From assembly GCF_001522865.1 (NCBI RefSeq), contig NZ_LOWB01000073.1:30537-94536 (forward strand): a DNA stretch of 64,000 nt, given 5' to 3'. Source of the DNA: Burkholderia sp. TSV86 (GTDB lineage Bacteria > Pseudomonadota > Gammaproteobacteria > Burkholderiales > Burkholderiaceae). The translations under genes and the position numbers were made by a program. The notes under the pieces were generated by a model that worked only from the letters and a program-made list of their open reading frames with translations, ran no database searches and had not been told where the DNA came from. Below are positions 63,412 through 64,000 of this stretch, one piece after another; within the stretch, counting starts at the first letter, position 1; each line of letters opens with the position of its first letter.

Positions 63412-64000
63412 TCAAAGCGGCGCAGCCATCCTTCGGTCGCGACGACCGTATTGAGCAGCGGCGCAGTGCTATCGAGCGTCCCGTCCTGCAGGGTATCTTG
63501 TACGGCGTCGTCAAATTGAACAGCAAAAAGCGATGGCGGCGGCGCTGTTTCGATCAAAGTGAGACGCTGTAGGGAGTGCTCAATATGCTGATGTACCGTT
63601 GAGCAGGCGGGATGAGTTCTTCGACCATGAACCAAACGAGCCGACGCGAATATTTTCGGCCTGCTTCATGATTATTGCAGGTGCAACACGTGTCTTTTGT
63701 CCGTTGCCGCCGATCGCGAGGCGTGAACGTAGGGGCAAGGATGGGAAAGGCAGCCAGCACAAGAAAGGCAACAAATCGATTCGGCGCAACGCGCGCTGAT
63801 TGACCGACTCGGCGTGCGCATTCATGCGAGCAAGCATGAATGCGCACGCTCCGTTCGGCCGGATCGTCTCCTCCGTCTTTTTTCGTGATCGCTGCTATTA
63901 GTAAGCAGACGACACATCAAGGCTGCCCAGGCTTTGCGCAAGCCGAAGGCGGGAGGTCTGCCATTTTGAGACGGCCTGCACGCGCTGCTTTTGCGCATCG
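63412..64000. other. Right end of window, no recognised gene
   Basis: 589 nt. A minus-strand frame (63635 to 63258) reads HIEHSLQRLTLIETAPPPSL, then DGTLDSTAPLLNTVVATEG, plausibly a fragment of an unknown protein fused to the broken integrase. A 66-codon plus-strand frame at 63599 is basic and unconvincing. A strong hairpin lies at 63812-63849. Confidence 0.4.
63812..63849. repeat. 16-bp perfect inverted repeat with 6-nt loop
   Basis: GCGTGCGCATTCATGC and GCATGAATGCGCACGC flank GAGCAA. There is no T-run on the plus side. It could be a termination, recombination or replication structure. Confidence 0.75.

Larger units (their letters stand above)
54083..64000. mobile_element. Mosaic genomic island integrated at tRNA-Thr (left end; right end outside window)
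   Basis: It starts directly after the tRNA CCA with a tyrosine integrase. It contains plasmid (TrfA), P2-like phage, toxin-antitoxin, IS and second-integrase pieces. Parts (about 58.7-62.4 kb) are clearly more AT-rich than the core. No repeat of the tRNA 3' end was found to the right, so the attR is not in this window or is too degraded to see. Confidence 0.75.

Noticed and set aside
54083..64000. CRISPR array or attR repeat in the island
   Set aside because: No regularly spaced direct repeats, and no second copy of the tRNA-Thr 3' end was found by eye.

Overview
The window is a GC-rich beta-proteobacterial chromosome segment. Gene content and order (pilM-Q / aroKB, gltBD, mlaFEDACB, a his cluster containing marC, tatABC, petABC, sspAB) match chromosome 1 of Burkholderia, most likely the pseudomallei/thailandensis/oklahomensis group. 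The genus is inferred from synteny and protein style, not from a database search.

Layout. 1-4.2 kb: end of a type IV pilus assembly operon (PilM-, PilN-, a fused PilO/PilP-like protein, PilQ secretin). 4.3-7.4 kb: aroK, aroB, dgt. 7.5-12.8 kb: ugpBAECQ glycerol-3-phosphate/glycerophosphodiester uptake operon. 12.9-14.6 kb: ompW (minus strand) and an intact but catalytically stripped REP-type transposase-like gene. 14.9-21.2 kb: gltB-gltD glutamate synthase, ended by a strong terminator. 21.4-24.8 kb: AGCS symporter and a YddA-type ABC exporter. 25.1-29.3 kb: TPP riboswitch followed by thiO-thiS-thiG-thiE. 29.4-33.5 kb: complete mlaFEDACB lipid-transport operon. 33.7-35.7 kb: two-gene ABC exporter and a BolA/IbaG protein. 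35.7-45.0 kb: murA (frameshifted here) and hisG-D-C-B-marC-H-A-F-I-E. 45.0-47.5 kb: small membrane protein, HIT hydrolase, tatABC. 47.7-53.99 kb: DegS/DegQ-type protease, Nif3-like protein, petABC (cytochrome bc1), sspA, sspB.

At 54.0 kb a tRNA-Thr(TGT) gene marks a change in content. Immediately 3' of it lie a tyrosine integrase and a mosaic genomic island running to the right end. It contains a truncated IncP TrfA-like replication initiator fused to a fragment of a P2-like phage tail/lysis cluster (L-X-holin), a RelE/XRE toxin-antitoxin pair, an AT-rich minus-strand cassette (small HTH-like protein, GNAT acetyltransferase fused to a PUA/EVE-like domain, ASCH protein), two unrecognised proteins (one secreted), an IS5-family remnant and a broken second integrase. 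No second copy of the tRNA 3' end was seen, so the island probably continues past base 64000.

The core genes work as biosynthetic and envelope modules: histidine and thiamine synthesis, nitrogen assimilation, shikimate pathway, outer-membrane lipid asymmetry and respiration. The Tat translocase lies close to the Rieske protein, a known type of Tat substrate. The best candidate for an undescribed system is the GNAT-PUA/ASCH cassette at 58.7-60.7 kb. Several genes (murA, the secreted protein at 61.8 kb, the second integrase, possibly the gene at 60.2 kb) show clean single-base frame breaks; these may be assembly errors or real decay.
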